Assembly: GCA_036897485.1 (NCBI GenBank)
Contig: JAYMTF010000243.1
Coordinates: 1-43,276, forward strand
Source of the DNA: Pelargonium nanum
Taxonomy: Eukaryota; Streptophyta; Magnoliopsida; Geraniales; Geraniaceae
DNA: 43,276 nucleotides
Reading direction: 5' to 3'
This document shows, one piece after another, positions 1 through 22,834 of this stretch. Below the pieces are notes generated by a model. The model was not told the origin of the DNA and did not search any database. It was given only the letters and a program-made list of their open reading frames with translations. The stretch's first letter is position 1, and each line of letters opens with the position of its first letter. A program made the position numbers and the translations under genes.

Positions 1-72
1 TTTTGGACTGAAATGACACGTTTGATAGTTCAGGGACCAAAATGGCACGAACTGGATAGTTCAGGGACCATT
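1..72. repeat. Short 31-bp-period repeat (about two units)
   Basis: The phrase GATAGTTCAGGGACCA occurs at 24 and again at 55, and the intervening bases also resemble the preceding ones. The array is cut by the window start, so its full length is unknown. Similar wording (GTTCAGGGAC, AAGTTCATGGAC) appears around 2740-2930, which suggests that both are remnants of one kind of dispersed repeat. The family is not identified. Confidence 0.5.
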
Positions 73-900
73 TAAGACCTTATTCCATCATGAAAAATTA
101 TTTCGGCTGTGTTTCGTTGCCTCCGCCCATAAATCATGGCTAAGGTGACGTCATATCGTGATTGCTATTTTTGGCCTTGCTATGATACCTCATGATTTGC
201 GTGGTCGCAATCGTAGTTTGAGTTGTTTCTTGACCCTTGATAGTCAGTTGTGTAGTTCGTCAGTCCATTGCCATGACGAAAGGGATGTCGAGGAGCTGGT
301 GATTGTACTTGGGTTTGGTTAGAGTGTTATGCCTCGTGTAGTTGTCGGCATTCTTTCTATTGTGAATGTGGAACAGGCTGATACGTTCGACTTGTTAGTG
401 TACACTCTTGAAATGTTTAAGATAGAGATGTCGCTGCCCCAAGTTCTCCCTTATTGGTTATCGGGAAAGTAGTGTCTCCTCCTGGGTTTGTTATTTGCGT
501 CAACATTTAGAATAAAGAGGCGGCGACTAGGGCTTCATGTAAGGTTTCGGATAGATGTGTCAATTTGACAGTTATAACAAGAGGCGTTTCTCACAGCCTC
601 ATTGGTCGGGGTTCTATTTTAACTGGGGGCTACCCGAACTGTTACCAATCAAGAATGTACGCTCACCAGATCTACTAGTGTTCTTGGTTGTGTTGGTGTT
701 GCTTATCCCTCCCCATCATCTCTTCACTTATACACCTCATAGAGCAAATAAAGACTTGAGCTTTTTGAAAAGCTGCAATCAGACACAAATGACTCACAGA
801 AGAAGTAAAAATGGAGATAGCAATATGATTTTGATAAACAAGAATGTATATAAGATCCAATTAAAGTGGTATTATGATATAAAACCAGAGCAACCAATTT
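1..900. other. Intergenic stretch, no gene recognised
   Basis: I see no convincing gene here. The longest open frame (about 555-1001, +) has no family resemblance and runs into the mTERF gene on the other strand. Bases 24-39 and 55-70 repeat the same 16-base phrase (GATAGTTCAGGGACCA) with a 31-base period. This kind of phrase is common in degraded plant transposon DNA. Bases 480-900 would hold the 3' UTR and downstream region of the minus-strand mTERF gene. Confidence 0.5.
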
Positions 901-2145
901 TCAAGATACTAAATTTTTCTTGTACACCTCGAGCAGCCGAGGAACTTGTTGCTCATATTTCTTCACAAATCTCTCCAAGAACTTATCTTCCGAAGCCATA
1001 AAGGCTCCACCAAAAGTGGTCTTCTTCACCAAACCTCGAGAATACAAGATTTCAAGAACACAGAACCTGGGCAAAATTCTCTTCTCCATGTTGTAATTCA
1101 CTAACGGGGCGTACTTTATGAAATCATCAACAGACCAGTGGTGTTCGGTCATGAAAAACTCCAATGACTCCTTCAGTTTCTCAACCGAAACAGTGAGATA
1201 CAGAGGATGCTTCCCGAACAAAACCCGAACATTCTCTTCCGTCCATCCATAGCTCTTGAACACCGCCTTCTTCGCATTTCTCTTCTCCTTGCCTATAATC
1301 AAGAATGTCCGGACTGCACGAACAAAGGCGGCGCTGGACGGATCGAATCCCATCTCCTTCACCTTCCTTACGGTTTTGCTGAACTGTTTCGCGGGAAGGG
1401 ACAGGTACGAGGCGGTCGGGAACAGCTTGACAATGTGGGGTTTTGGGACGCCGTAGCGAAGCAATGTCTTCACATTGGGCTCGGTGGTGTCGCCGAAGGT
1501 GCGCAGGATCCAAGTGCCGCGGCGGAGAGAGAAGAGCGTCGCGACACCGTCGCTGATGTCGCGACTGCGATAGAATCGGTGGAGGAACTGGAAACAGGGG
1601 ACGATTTTTCGGTGGAGGCTGATTCGAAGGATGTGGGGGTCGGAGGTGAGGACGTGGAAGAGGAGGTCGCCGGAGATGCCGTTTTGGACGAGGAAATCGA
1701 TCTTGGGCTTTAGGGTTTCGGAGGGTTTGGAGGAGAGGAGTTTGGGAAATGTGGAGAAGATTGTGACCATGTGGGTGGTGGTGAATCCGTACGATCTGAA
1801 GAGAGCGAGGACAGCGTCGGCTCTGGCCGTGGACTTGAGCGTGAATTGGGTGGTGAATTTCACGGCGGCTTCCGGCGGGAGGCCCAGAGAATCGATCAGG
1901 TAGTCCGTGGAGGAAATCGGGTTTTCGATGTCTCTTTCTGGTGAGGAGATGAGAGCTCCGTTTCCATGGCAGCTGAGTTGGAGGCTGAGTGGTGGCGTAG
2001 GCGGCGGAGATTTGGAAAGAAAGTGGAATTTTCCGGCGAGAATGAAAGATTTTGGATTGTGGGTTTGTAAACTAGTGGGTTTTGGGAGTTTTAGAGCATG
2101 AGATTGAGAGGAGACGAAGCTCCATGTTTGCGAACAATGGGTCAT
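901..2145 (-). CDS. mTERF family protein, organelle-targeted (intronless)
   Basis: A single open frame encodes about 414 residues. The frame is open further upstream to 2196, but that region has no ATG; the first ATG is at 2145 (protein begins MTHCSQTWSF), so I start there. The first ~60 residues are rich in Ser, Pro and Lys and poor in acidic residues, consistent with a plastid or mitochondrial transit peptide. From about residue 80 the protein shows repeated mTERF-type helical motifs: a Leu-Gly-Leu-Pro opening, repeated 'F.sfGf' turns and 'P.lL' ends (for example FPKLLSSKPSETLKPKIDFL, KHPLYLTVSVEKLKESLEFF), ending in a short basic tail. mTERFs bind organellar nucleic acid and act in transcription termination, splicing or RNA stability. 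Intronless structure and ~400 residues are usual for the large plant mTERF family. The organelle and target cannot be told from this sequence. Confidence 0.9.
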   Translation of the reverse strand: MTHCSQTWSFVSSQSHALKLPKPTSLQTHNPKSFILAGKFHFLSKSPPPTPPLSLQLSCHGNGALISSPERDIENPISSTDYLIDSLGLPPEAAVKFTTQFTLKSTARADAVLALFRSYGFTTTHMVTIFSTFPKLLSSKPSETLKPKIDFLVQNGISGDLLFHVLTSDPHILRISLHRKIVPCFQFLHRFYRSRDISDGVATLFSLRRGTWILRTFGDTTEPNVKTLLRYGVPKPHIVKLFPTASYLSLPAKQFSKTVRKVKEMGFDPSSAAFVRAVRTFLIIGKEKRNAKKAVFKSYGWTEENVRVLFGKHPLYLTVSVEKLKESLEFFMTEHHWSVDDFIKYAPLVNYNMEKRILPRFCVLEILYSRGLVKKTTFGGAFMASEDKFLERFVKKYEQQVPRLLEVYKKNLVS

Positions 2146-2199
2146 TGCAATTTGCAGCAGCAAAACAGAGAGGGAGAGAGAGCTGAGCGGAGCCAAAGG

Positions 2200-2380
2200 A
2201 TTGAAAGGAATTAAGATGGATAGTTGATAATTAAGATAAATGTAAAGATTTAATTTGTTCCCTGTACATTTATGTTTCGATTCAAACTGATCCCTGAATT
2301 TTATTTAACCCAAAATAATTTCTGAATTTTTGTGCTTCATCCTAGATTGGCCACTACTTTTTTGTAGCGGAAAAAGTGTT
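2200..2380. other. mTERF 5' flank with repeat-like AT-rich DNA
   Basis: This holds the promoter side of the minus-strand mTERF gene. No clear TATA box stands out. Bases about 2257-2335 carry wording of the type 'tccctgaatttt', the reverse of phrases in 2740-2930, so transposon-derived debris starts close to the gene. Confidence 0.4.
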
Positions 2381-2388
2381 TCGCTTTA

Positions 2389-2664
2389 TTAATCAATAAC
2401 GTACTCCGACATAAGAAGATGTGAAACATTTATAGGAGGTTGTAAACCCAACCAACCTACTGTGCCTGACACAAAAACAGACAACCTAACTAAAGTATGA
2501 GGCACCCGATTCGCAGACCGACTAATCCAATTTAAAAAAATCAAAAAAGTCACTGGCAAAGAAACAAACAATATGTCCCTAACAATCAGACCCAAGGCAC
2601 TGCAATTACCCTCTCCTCCGGTCTGCAAAACTCCCACCACTTTGTTAGCATCCGACTTTATCAT
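2389..2664 (-). mobile_element. RNase H-like tail of a LINE-type element (fragment)
   Basis: A 91-residue open stretch on the minus strand reads like the C-terminal part of the plant RVT_3 / RNase H-like domain that ends many non-LTR retrotransposon polyproteins. It begins with an Asp/Lys-rich 'SDANKVVGVLQ' segment, then has the hallmark 'WISRSANRVPHTLVRLS' segment (the V.R.aN.vAH.LA signature), and ends with a Trp- and Pro-containing tail and a stop. The rest of the domain and the reverse transcriptase are absent, so this is a 5'-truncated or decayed piece. A host RNase H-like (RVT_3) pseudogene would look the same. It sits between mTERF and GYRA, which are divergently transcribed, and is unlikely to be expressed as a gene. 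Confidence 0.6.
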
Positions 2665-2679
2665 TAAACTTCATATCAC

Positions 2680-2950
2680 CCAAAATAGTATATGAATTTT
2701 CTAATATTAACATAAAATGGTTCTTGAATCTTTAAATATTTACCTAATTTGGTCATGAACTTACAAAAGTTGAGCGATCAAATTGGGTTAATTGAAAGTT
2801 CATGGACTAAAACGGTTAAAAAAGTTTAATTATCAAATTGAGTCGAAACACGATAGTTCGTCAAAATATGAAAGTTTAGCGACTAAATCGGATTGGAAGT
2901 TTGAACCATAAAAGTTCAGGGACGAAACTGAGACTTTTAACTAAATATAA
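2680..2950. repeat. Internally repetitive AT-rich remnant
   Basis: Several loose copies of a phrase like 'aagttcatggactaaa' / 'aagttcagggacgaaa' recur at about 2747, 2798, 2868 and 2908, alternating with 'tcaaattgggtt' type phrases. This looks like a decayed short-period repeat from transposon DNA. The opposite wording lies at 2257-2335, so the RNase H fragment is flanked by related sequence in opposite orientation. No family is assigned. Confidence 0.4.
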
Positions 2951-3065
2951 ATGATAAATCTCTTACGGCTTTCCAAGTCACGAGCCAGTTACGTGCGCAC
3001 TGGCACAGTTATCTAAATCCATCGTCTTGGCGCGTAACCATCCAATATCCAAAAACCAAAAGCTC

Positions 3066-3073
3066 TAGGGTTT
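3066..3073 (-). promoter_or_regulatory. telo-box (AAACCCTA, inverted) upstream of GYRA
   Basis: TAGGGTTT is the reverse complement of the plant telo-box and lies about 105 bases upstream of the GYRA start codon. Telo-boxes are common near transcription starts of plant genes active in dividing cells, which fits an organelle replication enzyme. It is an eight-base match only. Confidence 0.45.
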
Positions 3074-3130
3074 TCATCTAAAACCCCAATAAATCACCAG
3101 ACAAGACATCCACTACTTTCTCCATTTTCA

Positions 3131-3139
3131 ATGGCATAA
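3131..3139 (+). promoter_or_regulatory. Minimal upstream ORF (Met-Ala-stop) ahead of GYRA
   Basis: ATGGCATAA lies 46 bases upstream of the GYRA start codon, probably within the 5' leader. It has a favourable context (A at -3 and G at +4, reading CAATGG), so scanning ribosomes could use it. Whether the transcript begins upstream of it is unknown. Confidence 0.45.
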
Positions 3140-3176
3140 AACACTCTCTTCAACCCAAAACCCTCCTTCTCCTCTC

Positions 3177-16202
<13,026 letters not shown>

Positions 16203-16392
16203 TCAGTACATAGAAGATATGGTGAATCAAAGCACTGCCTATTTTCAGCCTTTTGTGCAGTGGATCTCTTTTTCTAGTACGGTATGATCAGGAGGATGTA
16301 AATGGCCCTGGACTGAACAAAGCTTAGTGTGTACGTAGTATAGTAATTGGTGGTTGCAATTATGCAAATCAAGCTTAGAACTTTGAAGACAA

Positions 16393-16490
16393 TGTGTGGA
16401 GTCCGGAATGCCACTTTGTTATATTTCAGTTTATATTGATCTGTGTGGAGTCCGGAATGCCACTTTGTTATTTCAGTTTATATCGATTGA
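16393..16490 (+). repeat. 49-bp tandem duplication in GYRA 3' UTR region
   Basis: The unit starting TGTGTGGAGTCCGGAATGCC at 16393 is repeated at 16442 with only a 2-base deletion and one or two substitutions. The near identity implies a recent slippage or unequal-exchange event downstream of the GYRA stop codon. Confidence 0.9.
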
Positions 16491-17072
16491 TGCCATCTAT
16501 CATTTTGTTCTGCTCGTGTTTTCTTGGCTCATCCGGTACAGAAATTTTCCTAATTTCAAGATGATACGTAATGTTGGAATATGAACTAGCATGCAAAACA
16601 GTGATTAGGGAAATAAATAAGGCTGAGGCGTGCAAGAAGCATTGAGCTAAAAGATTACTCACAATGAATTGTACAACTTCTCAGGTTACAACAGCTCTTA
16701 TGCGTATTAGTAGGAATAGAAAACATCTGAGAAAAATGAGAACCAGTAGTTGGAGATAAAATCTCCCGCAACGTTCCTAACTTCTTATACCCCATTAAAA
16801 TAGTAACTCCTCCAAAAATGAGGTTTTCATAATGATCGAGCCAGTTGCGAACAAGACAGGTTAAAATTTAGATAATGAAGATGCGTCACGGTCAAATATT
16901 CGACAATGAGTTTGTCATGTTCTCGAAGGGTAAAAAATTCTCCCCTAAACATGATACTCACATCGAAGAGTAAATTGAATCGAACACCAAACGATTCTGG
17001 AATGGCCAAAAAACGCCAAAATAAAATAAAATAATAACTGGGACTGCCCAAGTGCTGCCACTCCCTCCCCTT

Positions 17073-17147
17073 AAGGTGCTGTTTGGCACACCTCCATTTC
17101 CCATCTTCCTTGAAACATCCCATTCCCTTTCAACCAAACAAGCCCCT
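17073..17147. mobile_element. Possible very short hAT-like MITE
   Basis: AGGTGCTGTTTGG at the left and CCAAACAAGCCCCT at the right form imperfect terminal inverted repeats around about 45 bases. 'Gtttgg...ccaaac' ends are typical of plant hAT-type MITEs. The element is tiny and no target-site duplication was confirmed, so this is tentative. Confidence 0.3.
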
Positions 17148-17182
17148 CATGATAACTCCGAACCCATTTGGAAAAACACATA

Positions 17183-17253
17183 AGCCCATGACGTAAGTTA
17201 GGCCCAATAACTCAGCATTACATTACAAGGCAATAATGGGCTCCCACGGCCCA
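17183..17253. promoter_or_regulatory. Cluster of four site II elements (TGGGCC/T) upstream of NUFIP
   Basis: TGGGCY motifs occur in either orientation at 17183-17188 (AGCCCA), 17201-17206 (GGCCCA), 17237-17242 (TGGGCT) and 17248-17253 (GGCCCA). Clustered site II elements bound by TCP factors, with a telo-box downstream, mark plant ribosomal-protein and ribosome-biogenesis genes. That fits the snoRNP role of the gene that follows. Confidence 0.7.
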
Positions 17254-17344
17254 CGTTCCTGGAATTTGTTTTCTCTCAAAAAAAAAAAAAATAAAAAAAA
17301 AGTATCCAAAACCCTCTCGTGTTCGATGATTCTCTTCTACCCTT

Positions 17345-17352
17345 AAACCCTA
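17345..17352 (+). promoter_or_regulatory. telo-box AAACCCTA in NUFIP leader
   Basis: A perfect telo-box lies about 100 bases before the NUFIP start codon and about 90 bases after the last site II element. It is followed by a (CT)n run at about 17362-17389, the usual pyrimidine-rich leader. A short upstream ORF (ATG at 17326, seven codons with stop) overlaps this site if transcription begins upstream of it. Confidence 0.6.
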
Positions 17353-17362
17353 CTTCTCTTAC

Positions 17363-17393
<31 letters not shown>

Positions 17394-17453
17394 ATCCGTT
17401 TTCACTTGCGGCCACTTCACCGAACACAATTGACAATTTTTCATCATCCGCTG

Positions 17454-20400
17454 ATGGGTTCTAATCAGCGTCCCGCAAATTCAAACAACTCCATGGCTAT
17501 GCAACAGCAGCAGCAACAACAACAACCTCAACTGGGTATGGCTTTTCCTCAAAATTCAGTTCCTTTCAATAACCAGAATGCTTATACCAACAACAACGGA
17601 CAAGCTATGGGCATGCCCAACATGCCTGTAAATCAGAATAATGGTTTCATGAATCATCCCAACCAGCTCCTCCAGCTGCAAAATAGTATTCTGGGTATGG
17701 CCCAATTGGCCATGATCAATCCTGCTCAGTTCAATATGGGGGGTTTCAATGCAGCTTTTCCGGCTCATGCCCAGTTCGGCAATACGCCTCGACCGCCCGG
17801 CCAGTTTTATGGTCAGAATTTTCCTAGGTTGCCTCAGCAAATGAATCAAAACCCTGGATTGCCCAACGGCCAATTTGGTTTCCAAAATGGAATGCAAAAT
17901 ATGAATCAGTTTATGCCTGTTCTGGGTCCTCAGAATCCGCAGGCCCAGATTATGGGTCCTCAAAATCCCACATTTTTTCCTAACCCGCAGTTTGGTCAGG
18001 TCAACCAGAATCAGCACAACTTGGTTCCACCTGCCATGGATGTAAATGTGCTATTGGCTGCTGCAACTCATCTGCTTCAGGGGAATTCAGCTGCGCCGCT
18101 TTGTTCGTCTGCTGCGCAGTTGCAGCAAAATCAGAACATGCCACCTGCTCCTTTCACAGGTTCATCTCAGGTATAGGTGTGTCAATTATCAATATGTCTG
18201 CTATGCCTTGTTGGTTGCAGTTAGTGACTAATTGAAAGCACAGGGAATAATTTCTTATTTTAGATGAACATTGTGACAAATTTTTCATGAATTGTTTTAG
18301 ATTAAATAAGAATGACTGACCTAGAAGTTATGATCTCTTACTGAATATGTCAATGCCAGCCATACTTCACATATGCAGTAATGTATTGTAGCATTAGTTT
18401 GTTGTCACTACGAAATGCATCATTAAACAATTTGGAGAAAAAGTTTATTTTCAGTCGTTTTGAGATTATGGAAAGCTGTGTTGGCTTCACCTGGCTGATG
18501 AACGGTTCTTTTTTATGATGAAGTGGGTGCCTATATGTCCCTGTTAACCTATAAAATCATGTAGGTACTTTGGTATTAGTATGTAATCTGTATGAAAAAT
18601 TTCTAGGTTCAGCACTGAACCTTTGTTTGTAAATATATGTTCCAGTTATTTCTCATTGAACCTATCTATACTGTGTGGCATCTAACTGTCTTCTAAAATA
18701 TTTTAGCTGCCTGATGTTAATGTTGATCTCTAATGTCTACAATAGATATAAAGTCTGGACCCAAAAGTTGATCTGGTCACTGTAATGTTACCATCAAATT
18801 GCATCTGCTAATGTTATTGCTATTATTTTAGTATGTGGGTCTAATAAGGTGCAGCCTCTAGCGTTTGACCATTGTCTCCCAAAGCTTATGTAATTTTGTT
18901 GGTGCTTAGATTTTTTTAATATATATATTAAAAAAATCCCCTTTCTATCATTTGGCTGCTTATTCTGTGAAATCGTTCTCCAAGGTAATTATTTTATGAA
19001 ATGCATGGTGTATTGATTAATTTTACTATTGTAATTATTGCAGGAAAATCCTGTTACAAATGGTCAATCTAATACCAATTGGAACAATTCTCCAAATGGT
19101 CGACCCAACAACTGGAAAAATTCTCCAAATGGAAAGTTCACGAGGAATCCAAAAGGAGAGGCCTCTCAAATGGGGTATGTACCATACTATATTAGTTGCT
19201 TAATCTATACCTTCCACTTTAAAGGGAGTTGGAAGAGCAGCTTGTGATTCATATTCAACTTACCTTGTGTAGATTTCAGAAGTCTCAGTTTCATCATATG
19301 AAAAACACGAAAAGAAATTTTGGATCACCTAATGAACAGAAGGGACAAGGTTTGTGGTTATATACCTTCTACTATTCAACCTAGTAAATGATTTTTGTTG
19401 GTTAGAAGGGGTTACATGGATTGTAATCAATAAAAGGACTTTGTTTAAACTCATGTTCATATCGGAGATAGTGTTGACAAATGCTTTCTTGTCTAGTGGT
19501 GAAGGTCTTCTGGGTGTGGTGTGGAATCTATTTTTGCTGTTGAAGAGGCAAAAAAAGAAAAGAAATAGGACATAGATGTTATTTGTAAACAAAGTTCAAG
19601 TGCATTACAAGAGTAATTTTATTCGTGTGGAATTTTATATATTGTACGCGATTTAATTATCTCAAACTGAAACAAACTCAAAACATATGAATTAACAATA
19701 TATGGTTCTGAGGTCATGAATATGCAGAAAATAGAGTTAAAGCATGCTGGGCATCTTTCAACTGGAATTATATGTTAGGTGCTTGGTGTACTCTTGGATT
19801 GATATTGATTGTGTTTGTTTCTTCTTACAATAAATAATCAGGGATGAAGAATGCTAGGGCAGGAAAATTTGGTCTTCCTAATACTGCAAACCAACAGAAA
19901 AGGTAATCTTTTGGTGATCCATCCATATAGTTCTGTTGTTCAATTGACCCCTCATCGTAACTTTTGAACTGCTTCTATAATGCTATTTATCAACGAACAT
20001 GAGAAAAGGTGCAGCAATTGTTTTATGGACTGCTAAAGAATTATGTACTTCATTTTATCAATTAAAAGTTAAAACCTATAAATTGGCTGGCAAAAATGCA
20101 CATATGCTTAATCAATTGCGAAAAAATCCTCTTAGGTGAAAACTGGACTTTCTTGTGTCTTACATCATAATATTAAATGTTTGTTAAGCATTGCAAGGGT
20201 TAATTAATTTCCTCTACACCTATCTTCATCTTGAAGGTCCACTTCCAAAAAATTATTTCAATTCTAGTGCAGTTATCATTTTATGGATTATTATTCAATG
20301 GCAGCAATTGTATCTTCCATTGACTACTGTTCAACTGTTTCTAACTTGCTTAATTGTTTGATATAAGAATGCAAACTATGTGTGCTCATACTCCAATACT

Positions 20401-21949
20401 AGTTCCCTTTCCTTCCTAATTTTTTATATGTTTGATTCTGTAACCATACAATGTGCATTGATGTTATTATTTTCATTCAATTTTTGCCATTTTGGGTGAG
20501 AAGATCTCTTGCATTGACCTATACGGAACAAGAAATCCAACAGTGGCGTGAAGAACGTAGGAAGAACCACCCATCAAAAACCAACTTGGAAAAGGTTTGA
20601 CTGAGTGCTTGACCATTTTTTTTTCTTTTGTCCAACACTAATGTTCTGATAATTGACTTTACCTCCTGCAGAAGCTTGCTGAAAAGACAACAGATCCCGA
20701 CGTCATTGATAGGGAGGCCAAATTACGACGCGAGGTACATTGATATATGTTTAACCCCCATTTTTCCTCCCATTTTGCCTTTTTAGCACATTTAAAAAAA
20801 AATTGTGGTAAACTTGAAAAAGTGAGCTTTCACTTGACCTCTTAACAGCCAGCCAGGCCAACTGAGCAAGAGATTGTTTAAATGCTGTGTTAAACTCATT
20901 GGATAGAGAAAGCCTTATGTCTCTTCCTTTTAGTGTCTTTGGACCCTTGCAGATTCTTAGTTTCCTTTGATTGATGTTGAGTAGTTAATTAAAAATGTGT
21001 AGTTATGTTTGAGATTATCATTATGTTACGTTGTCACAGAAAAAAACTTATGTTCACTGTAGACGAGAACACGCAGTAAAAGGGTTGTGTTTCACAATGC
21101 GATGACAACTTGTTTCCTTGTATTAGCATCATATCCTCCCATTACTCACTCATATCCTCATATCTACTGCCAATGAATAATTTATTCTAAACACAAGGCA
21201 TCTATACTGATGTATGGACAATGCAATTTGTTATTGGTTTATGATTGAAATTGCTAACATATAAATTTTCCTCTAAAAGCACATTCATAGATACTATTTC
21301 TTCTTATTAGATACTTTGTTTCACTTTTCAGCGACTCAAGGAGATTTTGGCCAAGCAGGCTGAGTTGGGAGTTGAAGTAGCAGAAATACCATCTCACTAT
21401 CTTTCTGATTCAGAGAAGCAAGTTCATGGGAACGATGAGAATAGGGGGCCATCAACTAAGAAGGGGAGATTTCAAAACAAGCATGACAAAAGAGGAAGAT
21501 TTAATAAAAAGGACCGCTTTGCCAAAAGGCAGAAGTTAAACGACGTGGATTCATCCAACACCCGTTCTTTGGAAAAGAAGCCCACACTTCTTCAGAAGCT
21601 TTTAAGTGCAGACATAAAGAGAGACAAAAGCCACTTGTTGCAGGTATTTAGGTTCATGGCCATGAATTCTTATTTCAAAGATTGGCCCGATAAACCTTTG
21701 AAATTTCCTTTGGTGTTGGTTAAAGAAAATGGGCGTGAGGTTGAAGTGGGTAATATGAATTCCTCGCTAGAGGGGAACGATACTTCTGAAGGCCTGGAGA
21801 AGATCATGGCTGAAAACTCTGGTAACAATGTTGAGTGCAGCAAAGACTTAGATGATGATGATGATGAAAATGACGATGACATTGACTGTGTCGATGGTAA
21901 TGACAATGGCGGCAATGGAGAAGAAGAGGAGGGGGAAATTATTGACTAG
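17454..21949 (+). CDS. NUFIP1-like nuclear FMRP-interacting / snoRNP assembly protein (7 exons)
   Basis: Plant homologue of NUFIP/Rsa1, the platform protein that helps the R2TP complex build box C/D snoRNPs in the nucleus. Exons: 17454-18170, 19044-19174, 19273-19349, 19842-19902, 20504-20594, 20672-20734, 21332-21949; GT-AG borders and phases agree, giving 585 residues. The start chosen is the ATG at 17454 (MGSNQRP), since the open frame upstream has no ATG. Residues 1-240 are low-complexity, rich in Gln, Asn, Met and Pro with an eight-Gln run. The diagnostic NUFIP motif, YTEQEIQQWREERRKNHPSK, lies at 335-354. A conserved C-terminal segment at about 465-505 (LLQKLLSADIKRDKSHLLQ and FRFMAMNSYFKDW) precedes a strongly acidic Asp/Glu tail. 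Exon 2 encodes two copies of an Asn-Trp-x-Asn-Ser-Pro-Asn-Gly phrase. Family assignment is firm; the function is from homology. Confidence 0.92.
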
Positions 21950-22834
21950 GAATAGCATCTCTCTCTTCTGAAAGGGAATTGTTGTATTATAAGTTGTCTA
22001 AGATATGTCAATGTTTTGTCAACAGTCTGGAATTTGATAGAATTGATGTTGTCAAACTCACAATGTGCAATATATCAAATCCTTGTTTATTTATCCACAT
22101 GATTTGAAAACCCAGGTGCTTTTATGAACCTTCCATCTAGAAAATGTCCATAAACTTGATGCTCTACTCTTATTCCCAAATTAATGCAAGTGTTAATTGA
22201 AGCTGCTAGTTTGGGGTTGGCCTTTACTTCTAAACCAAACTATTTAATAGTATTGGTTATAGGTTTGGTGAAAGTCAACCCTGCAGCTGAAAGCTTCCCA
22301 CAGATATATTCTTTGAGGTTTTCAATCACAATTGACATAGCTATCAATATGTGAAATGAAAGGCAACAAGACGAACACAATTCACGCAGCGTTTCATTTA
22401 TAAGTTTTATATAAACGGGAATGAGATTCTCATTCCAGAGCCATTTTCATAACCACGAAGTCTTGATACAAATACGATGAATTGATAATAGAAAAAAATT
22501 TTGATTTCATATTATTGGCTGATAGAGGCAAATAATAGAGAACATACAAGGTTATTTGCTACAAGTACTACAGTTACATCACTATTACATGAAAAAAAAA
22601 CAATCAGCAAAGAAAGCTTGGAGAGAGCTCTTTTTTCTGTTGCTACTTTATTAGTAATTCCATTCCCAGCTGGTTTCTTGTAAAAAAAAGTAGAAAAACA
22701 CACAAAGACAATGAAGTTGCACCACTTATTGAATCCTGCATGCACAATACAAACACATATCAGAAACATGAGCAAATCCAAATTCCACAGAACCAAGAAA
22801 CATATATCAGAAACATATATATAGTAATTAGTAA
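21950..22834. other. NUFIP 3' flank to LTP gene, no gene seen
   Basis: This AT-rich stretch holds the 3' ends of NUFIP (+) and the first LTP gene (-), which converge. It contains a perfect 19-base palindrome (22418-22436). Open frames at 22501-22847 lack any family resemblance. Confidence 0.5.
22418..22436. repeat. Perfect palindrome of GGAATGAGA type
   Basis: GGAATGAGA-T-TCTCATTCC is a perfect inverted repeat with a one-base centre. A closely similar sequence (GGAATGATAATGATTCTCATTCC, broken here as an imperfect palindrome) occurs at 34049-34071 in the flippase intron. Both may be ends of one MITE family. Confidence 0.5.

Larger units (their letters stand above)
16203..17180. other. GYRA 3' flank and NUFIP upstream region
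   Basis: No gene is seen here. The first ~450 bases would hold the GYRA 3' UTR, including a 49-base tandem duplication (16393-16490). The rest is AT-rich with a possible tiny MITE at 17073-17147. Minus-strand open frames in 16827-17123 show no recognisable protein. Confidence 0.5.

Noticed and set aside
555-1001. 148-residue open frame on the plus strand
   Set aside because: It has no family resemblance and its end overlaps the real mTERF gene on the other strand.
1207-1713. 168-residue plus-strand open frame
   Set aside because: It is antisense to the mTERF coding region; high GC and biased codons there create shadow frames.
2146-2196. Upstream extension of the mTERF frame
   Set aside because: The frame is open but begins at a TTG codon, and no ATG precedes 2145.
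16827-17123. 98-residue minus-strand frame
   Set aside because: It has no family resemblance, lies in intergenic DNA and overlaps a MITE-like sequence.
17556-18017. 153-residue minus-strand frame
   Set aside because: It is antisense to the low-complexity NUFIP exon 1; the Gln/Asn-rich composition keeps it open by chance.
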